Below are positions 7,188-16,629 of a stretch of 34,267 bases of DNA, piece after piece. The notes beneath the pieces were generated by a model. That model had not been told where the DNA came from and searched no databases. It saw nothing but the letters and a program-made list of their open reading frames with translations. The stretch's first letter is position 1. Each line of letters opens with the position of its first letter. The stretch covers positions 1-34,267 of the forward strand of contig NZ_AYYZ01000005.1 in NCBI RefSeq assembly GCF_001435375.1. The letters run 5' to 3'. The position numbers and the translations under genes are program-made. Source of the DNA: Ligilactobacillus araffinosus DSM 20653. Lineage in GTDB: Bacteria > Bacillota > Bacilli > Lactobacillales > Lactobacillaceae.

Positions 7188-8951
7188 ATGACTGAAACGG
7201 CAGTTACAATTACGCGCAAAGATAAGCGTACCCGGCTTCTTCATATTATCCGGGTCATGCGCAACTATAACATGCTTCATAACTTTGTTCATCAGACTCA
7301 TCCGGCTGAATTTCGCAAAGCGCTTGAAGAGCTTGGGCCCACCTTTATCAAGGCTGGCCAATTGCTTTCAACCCGGCCTGATCTAATTTCGCCAGAATAT
7401 ATTCAAGAATTGCGGAAATTGCAAGATAACGTCCAAATCGACGATTTTCAAACAGTTGCTGCAACCTTTAAAAAGCAAACTGGAAAATCAATTGCTGACA
7501 CGTTTGCCTCATTTGATCAAAAGCCATTTGCTTCCGCATCGATCGGTCAAACTCACCATGCAACCCTTAAAGATGGAACCGAAGTTGTAGTAAAAATCCA
7601 GCATCCAGCCGTTGAAGAACTGGTTCGAACGGATCTGGCCCTTTTCCGCAAGGCCCTTTCGATTCTAAAATTTGTACCGGACATTGAAGTCATTGACGTT
7701 AATGAAACCCTTGATGAAATTCGAACAGCATTGCTGAATGAGATCAATACGCAGGTCGAAATCCAAAACGGCATTGAATTTTATAAACTCAACAACCGTG
7801 ATGGCATCATTCGCGTTCCAAAAGTGTATCAACAATATTCAACTTCAAAAATTCTTGTTAACGAAGCAATGCGCGGAAAGAGCATTAAATATCTTATTCA
7901 ACAGACAGCCGAACCTGAAACTCAGGCAGCAAAAGAACTTATAGCAACGAAAAAGTATGTTGCGAAAACGCTCGTTCAAAACTTTATCAAACAGGTTTTT
8001 GTTGATAATTTCTTCCATGCCGATCCGCATCCCGGGAATATTCTTTTTCACCGTTTAAGTTATCGTGAAGAAGTTAATGAAAAACAAAATTTCGAACCGC
8101 AGCATCACTATGCGAAGAAAATCGGTAAAAACGAAATTCAAGTCGAAACCGACGAATCCCTTCCGCCATACCGGTTAACCTATCTTGATTTTGGAATGAT
8201 GGGCCGACTAACCCCTGCTCTAGTGGACGGAATTGCTAACATCATTTTGGCACTCAATACTAAAAATTCGCGTAAAATCGGTGAGGCAGTTTTAAGCGTC
8301 TGCAACCGCGTAGGCGACGTCGACGAAGAAAGTTTCTATGAAGACTTAGGAAATTTCATTACCCCGTATTTGAAAATGGGCGTGGGTGAAATTGATTTTG
8401 CAACAACCTTATATCAAATCATCACCCTGTGTCATCAAAATAATCTTCAAATGAAACCAGAAGTCACCTTGCTGTTCAAGGCCTTTGGAACCCTTGAAGG
8501 AATTGTTGCTCAACTTGATCCGGAATTATCGATCATGGATATCGCCCGACCATTTGGGATCAAATATTTAAAACAAAAATTTAACCTTAAAAGCTCCGTT
8601 GAAGATCTCGCTTGGCAAACCCTACAAACGGCCAAGGAACTGCCAGCCGTCCCCCAAAAATTAAACCAGCTGCTTGATATTATGAATGCTAACCAAGCCC
8701 GGCTAACGCTTAAACTGAAAGATCAAAATAAAATTCTTTACCGACTAGATCAAATCGTTAACCGCATTATGGTGACAATTATTCTTGCGGCTGTCATCCT
8801 CGGCTCATCAATGCTTGTTCAAGGAAGTCACGGAAACACTCCAGTCTATAACCTTGGAGTGACGGGGTTTATCGTTTCATTAATCGTCATTATCTTAATG
8901 ACTCTCGGTGGAATTCACCGGCATTTAAAGGATAAAAAGAAATTAAAGTAG
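7188..8951 (+). CDS. ABC1/UbiB/AarF family atypical kinase-like membrane protein
   Basis: This 587-aa protein carries the hallmarks of the UbiB/ADCK family: KAGQ (55-58) in the N-terminal extension, ASIGQ (117-121) as the alanine-rich loop, the catalytic loop HADPHPGN (277-284) and DFG (334-336). Two hydrophobic helices end the protein (about 525-575), anchoring it in the membrane. Proteobacterial UbiB supports quinone synthesis; the role in lactobacilli, many of which lack full quinone synthesis, is unknown. An insertion of about 40 residues separates the catalytic loop and DFG. The site AAAGGGG precedes the ATG. It is divergent from levR; no terminator is obvious before hsp20. Confidence 0.88.
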   Translation: MTETAVTITRKDKRTRLLHIIRVMRNYNMLHNFVHQTHPAEFRKALEELGPTFIKAGQLLSTRPDLISPEYIQELRKLQDNVQIDDFQTVAATFKKQTGKSIADTFASFDQKPFASASIGQTHHATLKDGTEVVVKIQHPAVEELVRTDLALFRKALSILKFVPDIEVIDVNETLDEIRTALLNEINTQVEIQNGIEFYKLNNRDGIIRVPKVYQQYSTSKILVNEAMRGKSIKYLIQQTAEPETQAAKELIATKKYVAKTLVQNFIKQVFVDNFFHADPHPGNILFHRLSYREEVNEKQNFEPQHHYAKKIGKNEIQVETDESLPPYRLTYLDFGMMGRLTPALVDGIANIILALNTKNSRKIGEAVLSVCNRVGDVDEESFYEDLGNFITPYLKMGVGEIDFATTLYQIITLCHQNNLQMKPEVTLLFKAFGTLEGIVAQLDPELSIMDIARPFGIKYLKQKFNLKSSVEDLAWQTLQTAKELPAVPQKLNQLLDIMNANQARLTLKLKDQNKILYRLDQIVNRIMVTIILAAVILGSSMLVQGSHGNTPVYNLGVTGFIVSLIVIILMTLGGIHRHLKDKKKLK

Positions 8952-9042
8952 AATATATTACGCCAGGCTGATTAATTGTATTCGTTTCCGAATCGCGTTA
9001 CCATAATAGTTGTAAGGGATATATAAGAAAGGATGTAATCAT

Positions 9043-9471
9043 ATGAGTAATGATTTAATGAATCGGTTTAATCGTTTAGCAAATAGTGATGATTTCTTCA
9101 GTAATTTTGGTCGTTCATTTTTTAACAACTGGAATGAAATGAAATCATTAAAGAGTGATATTAAAGAAACGGATAAAGAATATGTCGTTAAAATCGATAT
9201 GCCTGGAGTTGACAAAAAAGATATCGCTTTGAATTTCAAAGATGATGTTTTAACAGTTGACGCTAAGCGTGATTCGTTCGATGACGAAAGTGATCAAAAA
9301 GGTAATATTATTGCTAGTGAGCGTGACTATGGAACTTACAGTCGCTCATACCGCTTACCGCAAGTTGATGGCAAGGCAATTTCTGCCAAATATGAAGATG
9401 GTGTCTTAACGGTTACATTGCCAAAGACCAAAGAAGAAATTGATAAAAATCATAACATTCAAATCGACTAG
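9043..9471 (+). CDS. Hsp20 family small heat-shock protein
   Basis: This 142-aa protein has an alpha-crystallin domain (about 40-140) with the family signature YEDGVLTVTLPK near the C-terminus and a short tail ending in IQID. Small heat-shock proteins of this type bind unfolding proteins without ATP and form oligomers. The N-terminal arm (MSNDLMNRFNRLANSDDFFS) is typical of lactobacilli. The site GAAAGGATG lies before ATG. I see no clear CIRCE or CtsR operator upstream. A terminator follows at 9515. Confidence 0.93.
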   Translation: MSNDLMNRFNRLANSDDFFSNFGRSFFNNWNEMKSLKSDIKETDKEYVVKIDMPGVDKKDIALNFKDDVLTVDAKRDSFDDESDQKGNIIASERDYGTYSRSYRLPQVDGKAISAKYEDGVLTVTLPKTKEEIDKNHNIQID

Positions 9472-9514
9472 TTGGTTTGAAAATCCTCTTAGTTAGAATC
9501 AATCTACTAATGAG

Positions 9515-9547
9515 AAGGCTGGATTTCAATCCAGTCTTTTTATTTTT
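9515..9547 (+). terminator. Terminator after hsp20
   Basis: GGCTGGATT and AATCCAGTC form a 9-bp stem (one G-T pair) with a 2-nt gap, flanked by A's and followed by TTTTTATTTTT on the plus strand. Confidence 0.85.
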
Positions 9548-9558
9548 ATCTATTTTTG

Positions 9559-9587
9559 TTGACAAGCAACATAATCAGAAATATAAT
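9559..9587 (+). promoter_or_regulatory. Consensus sigma-A promoter of the efflux pump gene
   Basis: TTGACA (9559-9564) and TATAAT (9582-9587) are separated by exactly 17 bp, a perfect vegetative promoter. Predicted start of transcription is near 9594, giving a leader of about 110 nt. That leader contains a short inverted repeat GACTA...TAGTC (9665-9682), which could be an operator; no regulator gene is adjacent. Confidence 0.85.
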
Positions 9588-9706
9588 AAGCTGCGTTAAA
9601 TATGATTTGATAGCGTGAAGAATCTTCCATTCTGAAAAATGTTTCGCTTATTAAAAATAAGGACTATAATAACTTAGTCAAATCCATTATAGAAAGCGGG
9701 TAAAAG

Positions 9707-11239
9707 ATGACTACAAAACAAAAGCAAGAGAAGCAAACCAGTTGGCTTGTTTTAATTGCCATCGGCATGGGAATCTTAATGGCGATGCTTGATATCACGA
9801 TCGTCAACGTTGCGCTTCCGACAATTCAACACGAATTTCATACCAGTTACGTTTCAACGCAATGGATCGTAAATGCTTATACTGCAACGTATGCCATTTC
9901 GATTCTTTTAATCAGTAAACTTGGTGATATGTATGGTAAGAAACTTTTCTTCCTCCTTTCAATGGGTATCTTTACCGCCGGGTCATTATTATGTGCAATT
10001 GCCCCGAATAGCTTATTCTTAAATATTTCCCGGGGAATCGAAGGTGTCGGCGGTGCCGGAATCTTAGGGTTATCAATGGCGTTGATCGGTGATAACTATG
10101 AAGGAAAACAACGGGCGTTTATCCTTGGAATCTGGGGAAGTATCGTTGGCTTCGGAACATCGATCGGACCGCTTGTCGGTGGCTTGCTCGTTCAATATAT
10201 CAACTGGCGTTCGATTTTCTTAATCAACGTTCCAATTGGAATCGTTGCCATTGGGATCGGGATCAAGTTCATTACCGAAAAGCATCACGAAGTCGACCGA
10301 CATCTCGATCTACTAGGAATGATTTTAAGTACAGCATTAGTTTTCTGCCTTGTATTCGGATTGTTAAACAAAGAGAATGATATTACCGCAAGTTGGATGA
10401 CTCCTAACATTATCGGATGGATCATTGCTGGAATCATTTTACTAATTGTTTTTATTTTATGGGAAAAACACATTCCGTACCCAATGATGAACCTTGAACT
10501 TTTCAAAAATCCATCATTTGTTGGATCATGCGTTGCCGGTTTTACCATTGCAATCGGATTATTCTCATTTTTCACATATTTAACAATCTTAATGCAAGAC
10601 TACATGGGATACTCACCACTCGAAGTTGGTCTTCAACGGCTAATCATTAGTGTCTTTCCTCTTGTCTTAGGAGCATTCGTCGGCTATGCCGTGGGTCGAA
10701 TTGGAAGTCGACTAATTGCCAGCGGATCTTTATTTATTGAAGCTATCGGAATTCTTACAATGAATCTAATGCTTGGCTACCACCTCAATTGGACGTTCTT
10801 AATTCCCGCATTCATCTTTATGGGGTTAGGAAACGCTGGCATCAACCCTGCAATTTCAAATGCCGCTCTTCTTGATGTCAAGCCGCAAAACATGGGAATG
10901 GCATCTGGAATTAATAATGTTTGCCGACAATTTGGAAACTGTCTCGGCGTTGTTGTTCTTGGCCTGGTAGTCGGTGATGGTTACCAACGCAGTTTAACTG
11001 CTCATCTTGGAAACACCGAGGCTGCCCGAATCATCATTAAAGCTGGTCCGTTTTCAGGAATGACAATGGCTCAAAAATTCCATCAAATTCCACACATTAC
11101 AACCATCGTAAGGCATGCATACTATAACGGAATTCATGAATTGCTCTGGTTAACGTTTGGAATCTTCATTATTTCAGGAATTCTATGCTGGTTCTTAATT
11201 AAAAACACACCCAAAAAAGATATTAATTCAGGAAACTAA
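9707..11239 (+). CDS. DHA2 family (14-TM) MFS drug:H+ antiporter
   Basis: This 510-aa membrane protein belongs to the EmrB/QacA (DHA2) branch of the major facilitator superfamily. Marks are MLDITIVNVALPTIQ in TM1, the motif-A-like loop SKLGDMYGKK after TM2, and GxxxGPxxGG (GFGTSIGPLVGG, motif C) in TM5, with about 14 hydrophobic segments. Such pumps export hydrophobic or cationic compounds using the proton gradient; the substrate cannot be read from sequence. It is a single-gene unit with a perfect promoter at 9559 and a terminator directly after. The site AGCGGG precedes ATG. Confidence 0.9.
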   Translation: MTTKQKQEKQTSWLVLIAIGMGILMAMLDITIVNVALPTIQHEFHTSYVSTQWIVNAYTATYAISILLISKLGDMYGKKLFFLLSMGIFTAGSLLCAIAPNSLFLNISRGIEGVGGAGILGLSMALIGDNYEGKQRAFILGIWGSIVGFGTSIGPLVGGLLVQYINWRSIFLINVPIGIVAIGIGIKFITEKHHEVDRHLDLLGMILSTALVFCLVFGLLNKENDITASWMTPNIIGWIIAGIILLIVFILWEKHIPYPMMNLELFKNPSFVGSCVAGFTIAIGLFSFFTYLTILMQDYMGYSPLEVGLQRLIISVFPLVLGAFVGYAVGRIGSRLIASGSLFIEAIGILTMNLMLGYHLNWTFLIPAFIFMGLGNAGINPAISNAALLDVKPQNMGMASGINNVCRQFGNCLGVVVLGLVVGDGYQRSLTAHLGNTEAARIIIKAGPFSGMTMAQKFHQIPHITTIVRHAYYNGIHELLWLTFGIFIISGILCWFLIKNTPKKDINSGN

Positions 11240-11240
11240 T

Positions 11241-11274
11241 AAAAAGGCTGTGCCGCTAATGGCACAGCCTTTTG
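11241..11274. terminator. Bidirectional terminator between efflux pump and mdcA
   Basis: AAAAAGGCTGTGCC (11241-11254) and GGCACAGCCTTTT (11261-11273) form a long stem with a 6-nt loop. The A and T flanks let it work for both converging genes. Confidence 0.9.
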
Positions 11275-12870
11275 TTAGTTTTTCACTGGCTGGTAAAGTC
11301 CATGTGAAATTTTAACTAACTCATCGATTGATTTGGCCGCGAGTAAATCCCGTGTCGCTTCTCGGCGATGAATTCCCAGGTCTTGAGGAGTTTGAACAAT
11401 TCCCCGCTCCCGAAGAACCTGCCGTTCCTTTTCTGAACATTTCTGACCAACCGCTGTATCCCCGGCAATTGCCGCGATTGCTTGTCGTCTTTCAGTCGGG
11501 CTGTCAGTTTGATACAGGTTTGCAATTCCATTTTCAGAAACAATATGCGTTGTATCTTCACTGTAAATCATAATTGGATCAACCGCTAAACGATTCTTTA
11601 ATTTCCATGCATCCAATTGATCGACAAAAACCGGCTCATGATTCCACCGCCGGGAAGTCGTTAATTGAACGACAATTTTTCTTCCTTGCTTGTAAGAACC
11701 ATCAATTTGTTGATATGAATTAGTTAAATGCCGCCGACCGTGCGGATCAGATCCCATGTTTGGCGCTCCGCCAAAACCGCTTAGACGATCAGCAGTAATC
11801 GTTGAGGCATTTCCATCCGTATCGACTTGCAGTGTTGCCCCTACAAACATATCAATCGCATATTGTCCTGCAATTTGCGCATATACCCGATTAGACTTTA
11901 AATTTCGATAATGATCAACTGCAAAAACATCAGAGCGTTGCTGAATATACTTTTCCATTCCAGCTTCCCCGCCAAAGCAATAAATTGACCTGACCCATCC
12001 GGCTTCAATTGCGGGAATCAACGTTGGCGTCGGATTATTGACCCAGTTCGTCGCAACTTTGCCCTTTAATCCTAACCGTTCACCAAAGGTTGGCAACAAC
12101 AATTCAATTGCTGCAGTATTATATCCAATTCCGTGATTCAGAGTTTTCACCTGATATTTTCCATAGATTCCCTTGATTGCCAGCATTCCTGCCATAATTT
12201 GATCCTCAGTGATCTTTTGCGGATCCCGGGTAAACAACGGAAACGGCTTTTCTGCTTCTGGCACTCTTACGATCAAATCAACCTGTTCTGCCGGAATGTC
12301 AATCCGTGGTACCCGCTCAACGATTTCATTAACCTGAGCAATTACAATTCCTGATTTAACCGCCGTTGCTTCAACCAAGACCGGTGTTTCTTCTGTATTT
12401 TGAGCCAAATATAAATTTCCGTCTGCATCCGCCTGCGCAGCTGTAATCAATGCAACATCTGGAATTAAATCGACAAACAGCCGGCCGTAAAGTTCAATGT
12501 ATGTATGAATATTATTAATCGTTATTTCTTCCTGATTGATCAATTCAACCAGTGCACGACTTTGAGGCCCGGCAAATGAAAAATCAACAGACGACGCAAT
12601 TCCACGCTTAAAAAGTTCAATTTGGTTGGGGTCTTCAATGCTTGGAATTACCATTGAAAGATCATGAACTCGATGAACATCAACCATTCCTAATGCTCTA
12701 GCCAAAAAATGCGCTTGCTTTTGATTATCGCCTTCAAGAATTACCCGATCACCTGGAACTAAAACTTGTTCAAGAACATCCACAATTTTTTCCGTATCAA
12801 TTTGCTTCCCTGCACGTTTAACGTTATTCAATTTATTATTTTTACTTTCTTTTCGCTGATTCCAATTCAT
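11275..12870 (-). CDS. mdcA: Malonate decarboxylase alpha subunit (MdcA-like), orphan
   Basis: This 531-aa protein matches MdcA, the acetyl-S-ACP:malonate ACP transferase subunit of malonate decarboxylase. Recognisable blocks include GDRVILEGDNQKQAHFLARA (about 38-57), FSFAGPQS, HTYIELYGRLFVD, SLNHGIGYNTAAIELLLPT-type sequence, GFGGAPNMGSDPHGRRH and THIVSENGIANL near the C-terminus. In known systems MdcA works with the ACP MdcC, the decarboxylase MdcDE and others; none of these is in the window. Instead its ATG lies 2 bp after the stop of an EamA transporter gene and its ribosome binding site overlaps that gene's end, so the two are translationally coupled. Without partners it may be a CoA- or acyl-transferase of changed role. 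Confidence 0.88.
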   Translation of the reverse strand: MNWNQRKESKNNKLNNVKRAGKQIDTEKIVDVLEQVLVPGDRVILEGDNQKQAHFLARALGMVDVHRVHDLSMVIPSIEDPNQIELFKRGIASSVDFSFAGPQSRALVELINQEEITINNIHTYIELYGRLFVDLIPDVALITAAQADADGNLYLAQNTEETPVLVEATAVKSGIVIAQVNEIVERVPRIDIPAEQVDLIVRVPEAEKPFPLFTRDPQKITEDQIMAGMLAIKGIYGKYQVKTLNHGIGYNTAAIELLLPTFGERLGLKGKVATNWVNNPTPTLIPAIEAGWVRSIYCFGGEAGMEKYIQQRSDVFAVDHYRNLKSNRVYAQIAGQYAIDMFVGATLQVDTDGNASTITADRLSGFGGAPNMGSDPHGRRHLTNSYQQIDGSYKQGRKIVVQLTTSRRWNHEPVFVDQLDAWKLKNRLAVDPIMIYSEDTTHIVSENGIANLYQTDSPTERRQAIAAIAGDTAVGQKCSEKERQVLRERGIVQTPQDLGIHRREATRDLLAAKSIDELVKISHGLYQPVKN

Positions 12871-12872
12871 TT

Positions 12873-13835
12873 TCAGGCCTCTTTCTTTTTAAAGACAAAC
12901 GGTAATGCAAGACCGATGATCACCAAAATAATTCCAATAATCACCGTTAGTTTCATCTGTTCATGTAAAATAATGACTGCCAAAATCGGCGACAAAATTG
13001 ATTTGATAAAAAACGATGATGAAGCCGGAAATGATCCTGCATTTTCAACAGCATAAAAATAACAACCGTAACCTACCGCTGTAATCACAACACCGATAAA
13101 CAATAAAATCCCAACGTTTGCCGCATTCAAATTGCTAATTACCGGAACACTCGAAAACATTTGAAGGCTTGGGATTGCCTTAAAGAAATTACTGATTACC
13201 GAAATATGAGTAAGACCGATCACGATCCATAACTCTACCAATCCGCATAAGAAACTCATTCCCGAAATAATAAAGCCATTGGTCCCTGGATTTTCATTCA
13301 AATATCGTTTTGAAAGAACAGTATATAATCCAAATAATGCTGAACCACTAATTGAAATTAAAATCCCCTGCCAATTATTCAGCTGTGATAACAGTTCATG
13401 CGGGCTAACAACCAACACCATTCCGACCAGTGCGAAAAACAGAGTTCCCTTTTCAATCCCGGTCAAACGTTTATGTAAAATTAATTTTGAAAACAGTAAA
13501 ACAAAAACCGGATTGCAACTGAAAATAATGGCGGCAATTGCTGCCGGTTCTAACTTGCATGAAATCTGATACATTGACATGCAACAAACAACAAAAACAA
13601 ATCCAAGAAGAATAAAATTGCACCAATCTTTTCCCGTAAATGAAATTTTTTGCCGTTTGATTTGTTGCATCATAAATGGCAAAAAGCAAGCCACGGCGAT
13701 CACAAACCGCCAAAAACTAATTTGAATCCCGTTTAATCCAGTTACCTGATTGCTTGCCAACTTCAATACGATTTCCATTAAACTGAAAACCAATGCAGTT
13801 GTTAAAATACAAACATATGAAATTCTCTTTTTCAT
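12873..13835 (-). CDS. EamA/DMT family transporter
   Basis: This 320-aa protein has about ten hydrophobic helices and the two-repeat layout of the drug/metabolite transporter superfamily (EamA domains about 8-145 and 160-318). Features include NGIQISFWRFVIAVACFLP in the first repeat and PILAVIILHEQM before the last helices. A longer frame reaches 13853, but AGGAGG lies 5 bases before the ATG at 13835, so I use that start. It is the first gene of a two-gene unit with mdcA, which suggests import or export of an organic acid or acyl compound. Substrate is unknown. A promoter and a long inverted repeat lie just upstream. Confidence 0.87.
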   Translation of the reverse strand: MKKRISYVCILTTALVFSLMEIVLKLASNQVTGLNGIQISFWRFVIAVACFLPFMMQQIKRQKISFTGKDWCNFILLGFVFVVCCMSMYQISCKLEPAAIAAIIFSCNPVFVLLFSKLILHKRLTGIEKGTLFFALVGMVLVVSPHELLSQLNNWQGILISISGSALFGLYTVLSKRYLNENPGTNGFIISGMSFLCGLVELWIVIGLTHISVISNFFKAIPSLQMFSSVPVISNLNAANVGILLFIGVVITAVGYGCYFYAVENAGSFPASSSFFIKSILSPILAVIILHEQMKLTVIIGIILVIIGLALPFVFKKKEA

Positions 13836-13850
13836 AAAATCCCTCCTAAT

Positions 13851-13886
13851 CATTGTTAACTAAAATAAAATTTATAGTTAACAATG
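13851..13886. promoter_or_regulatory. 36-bp perfect inverted repeat, operator of the EamA-mdcA unit
   Basis: CATTGTTAACTA and its complement flank a 12-bp AT-rich spacer. The repeat begins 3 bp downstream of the -10 box at 13889, covers the predicted transcription start and ends just before the ribosome binding site. This position suits a repressor that blocks the promoter; a hairpin in the leader RNA is the alternative. No regulator gene is adjacent. Confidence 0.65.
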
Positions 13887-13888
13887 AT

Positions 13889-13917
13889 ATTAAACACGAT
13901 TTTATTTTGATTGTCAA
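13889..13917 (-). promoter_or_regulatory. Sigma-A promoter of the EamA-mdcA unit
   Basis: On the minus strand TTGACA (13912-13917) is followed after 17 bp by TTTAAT (13889-13894). Transcription would start inside the inverted repeat at 13851-13886. Confidence 0.75.
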
Positions 13918-14014
13918 AATATATTTATAAAATGGTTGGATTCATATCAACTAAATTACTGCTATTATCGCCTTTAATTTAATCGATTTATCAAACAATT
14001 ATTTAATTATCAAA

Positions 14015-14047
14015 GCAAAAAAATAAACTATGACTTAATCATAGTTT
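14015..14047 (-). terminator. Intrinsic terminator, minus strand
   Basis: AAACTATGA and TCATAGTTT form a 9-bp perfect stem with a 5-nt loop. On the minus strand it is followed by ATTTTTTTGC. It would end transcripts coming from the TSUP-DsrE pair, about 200 bases after the DsrE stop, so their 3' UTR would include the hairpins at 14104-14233. Confidence 0.85.
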
Positions 14048-14068
14048 AAAAAATCATTAATTTAATTG

Positions 14069-14097
14069 TTGACAATCATTTCCTAATTCGATACACT
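14069..14097 (+). promoter_or_regulatory. Sigma-A promoter in the gene-free stretch
   Basis: TTGACA (14069-14074) is followed after exactly 17 bp by TACACT (14092-14097). No ORF follows on the plus strand. The predicted start, near 14104, falls on the first base of a hairpin, which suggests a non-coding RNA. Confidence 0.55.
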
Positions 14098-14103
14098 CAT
14101 TGC

Positions 14104-14242
14104 GTGGAAATGCACTAACCCTTTTTCCACAACACTTACACATGACCAAAAGCAAACCCTCTTTTGGTCCCATATAGTTATCTTACTCACTAAGACGCTT
14201 ACCAGTTTCCATAAATTTAACGGTAAGCGTCTTCTTCGAGTG
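14104..14242 (+). ncRNA. Candidate structured small RNA with three hairpins
   Basis: In a 400-bp stretch without genes (13854-14253) three hairpins stand in a row. H1 (14104-14130) has a 7-bp stem GTGGAAA/TTTCCAC. H2 (14144-14169) has a 9-bp stem GACCAAAAG/CTTTTGGTC. H3 (14192-14233) has a 12-bp stem AAGACGCTTACC with its complement, extended by CACT/AGTG to 14242. The loops of H1 and H2 share AACCCT, a C-rich motif like those in small RNAs that pair with ribosome binding sites. A plus-strand promoter starts right at H1. No strong terminator follows, though a U-rich run lies at 14249-14255. The hairpins could instead belong to the minus-strand 3' UTR that ends at 14015. I do not recognise a known family. 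Confidence 0.4.
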
Positions 14243-14253
14243 ATCATTTCTTT

Positions 14254-14601
14254 TTACGGTTTAACGTATGCAAATCCTTCATTTTCCTTTTCAGCAACCT
14301 CAATCAATCCGGCAGGAACAACCCGAACAAATGAAAACAGATCTTCAGGGGCGATCTTAAATCGGTTCAACGAATTATTGCAACCGGCAATCACAAAGCC
14401 CGCATCCGTTGCCTTCTTCAACGTTTCTTTCAATGCGCGGTTATCGTCATTATCAACCAACTGTTGAATTGCTTCACCAGTAACAACTACCTCAATATCT
14501 AAATCTGGACGTAAATTTTGTTTTGCGTTGGCTAAGTTGATTAAATTTCCTTGCACTGCGCTCCACCGTTCAGTTTGATCAATGTGAAGTAAAATCTTCA
14601 T
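14254..14601 (-). CDS. DsrE/DsrF-like family protein
   Basis: This 115-aa soluble protein has the DsrE-like fold pattern: KILLHIDQTERW at the start, alternating strands and helices, and VIAGCNNSLNRFKI with a single cysteine near residue 72. Related proteins bind or transfer sulfur, or are small oligomeric proteins of unknown role. It lies 16 bp after a TauE/SafE-type permease gene, so the pair probably handles a sulfur compound or sulfur anion. AAGGAGG precedes the ATG. The specific substrate is unknown. Confidence 0.8.
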   Translation of the reverse strand: MKILLHIDQTERWSAVQGNLINLANAKQNLRPDLDIEVVVTGEAIQQLVDNDDNRALKETLKKATDAGFVIAGCNNSLNRFKIAPEDLFSFVRVVPAGLIEVAEKENEGFAYVKP

Positions 14602-14617
14602 ACTAAATTTCCTCCTT

Positions 14618-15409
14618 CTAAATTACACCGGCATAATGGAATGTATTAAATAGCGTTACACAAACTAACGCACATAACAAAACATTATAAATTTGATTAA
14701 GAACCTTACATGACGCGTGCCGATTAATCCATGTCCCTAAAAGACCTCCAATGATGGCCGCAACCACAACAACAATTCCTACCGTCAAGCTGATTGCTGG
14801 CTTAACCGGGCTGACCGCAATCGTGACCATCTTAGTTAACTGAGAGAAAAAGATAATTCCCACCGAATAAACGGCTGCTTCCCGCAAACTAAATGAAAAC
14901 AGCAACATCGTCAATGCCACGTTGATCGGGCCGCCGCCAATCCCCAGAAAGACTGAAAAAGCCCCCAATCCAATTCCAACGATCAAAATCACAAGAATAT
15001 TTTTCAAATGGAAGCTGACCAATCGTTTTTTGACAAAGTTATAAATTAAAACTGAAACCAGCATGACAAAAAGCATCGCTGATTGCAAAACTTTAACATG
15101 TGATGCCGGCATAACTGTAACTGTTAACCGCAGTAATTGTTGTCCAATAAAACCACCAATCACCGAACCAATCGAAATCGTCAACAGTGGTTTAAAATCA
15201 AATTTAAATCGTTGACGCAATTGCTTTCCCAGCGCCACAATTGCCATGACAAAAACTGCCAACGATGAATAAAAATTAATCGTCGCGGTTGGTGCATTGC
15301 TAACAATATCAAACAGCGGTTTAATTACCACCCCGCCGCCTAAACCGGTCGATGAACCTGACGCAGTTGCTACCAAGACAACCAGGACGTAAATCAATAA
15401 ATCTTCCAT
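14618..15409 (-). CDS. TSUP family (TauE/SafE) sulfite/anion permease
   Basis: This 263-aa membrane protein of the TauE/SafE family has eight or so hydrophobic helices and the two family repeats: SGSSTGLGGGVVIKPLF near residue 17 and AFSVFLGIGGGPINVAL in the second half. Members move sulfite, sulfonates or related anions. The frame extends to 15427 with a GTG, but GAAGGG lies 5 bases before the ATG at 15409, which I take as the start. Coupling to a DsrE-like gene supports a sulfur-linked role. It is divergent from ldhD. Confidence 0.87.
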   Translation of the reverse strand: MEDLLIYVLVVLVATASGSSTGLGGGVVIKPLFDIVSNAPTATINFYSSLAVFVMAIVALGKQLRQRFKFDFKPLLTISIGSVIGGFIGQQLLRLTVTVMPASHVKVLQSAMLFVMLVSVLIYNFVKKRLVSFHLKNILVILIVGIGLGAFSVFLGIGGGPINVALTMLLFSFSLREAAVYSVGIIFFSQLTKMVTIAVSPVKPAISLTVGIVVVVAAIIGGLLGTWINRHASCKVLNQIYNVLLCALVCVTLFNTFHYAGVI

Positions 15410-15557
15410 CTGAAACCCTTCTTTCACTATCAGTATACTTTTTCAAATTTGATTCTTCCTAATAATCTGCTTGACTTTATATAAAAAAATTTATCCTTCA
15501 TTTTACTAATCCCTATTTTCTAAAAAGTGTATAATTAAACTACATGGAAATTCATAA

Positions 15558-16583
<1,026 letters not shown>

Positions 16584-16592
16584 GATCAATAA

Positions 16593-16629
16593 TAAAAGGC
16601 TGCGATTTTGAAGTCGCAGCCTTTTTATT
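16593..16629. terminator. Terminator after ldhD, shared with rgg
   Basis: AAAAGGCTGCGA and TCGCAGCCTTTTT form a strong stem around an 8-nt loop. A's on one side and T's on the other make it bidirectional for the converging ldhD and rgg genes. Confidence 0.92.

Noticed and set aside
8952-9042. CIRCE or CtsR operator before hsp20
   Set aside because: Neither the CIRCE inverted repeat nor a GGTCAAA tandem repeat is present in this stretch.
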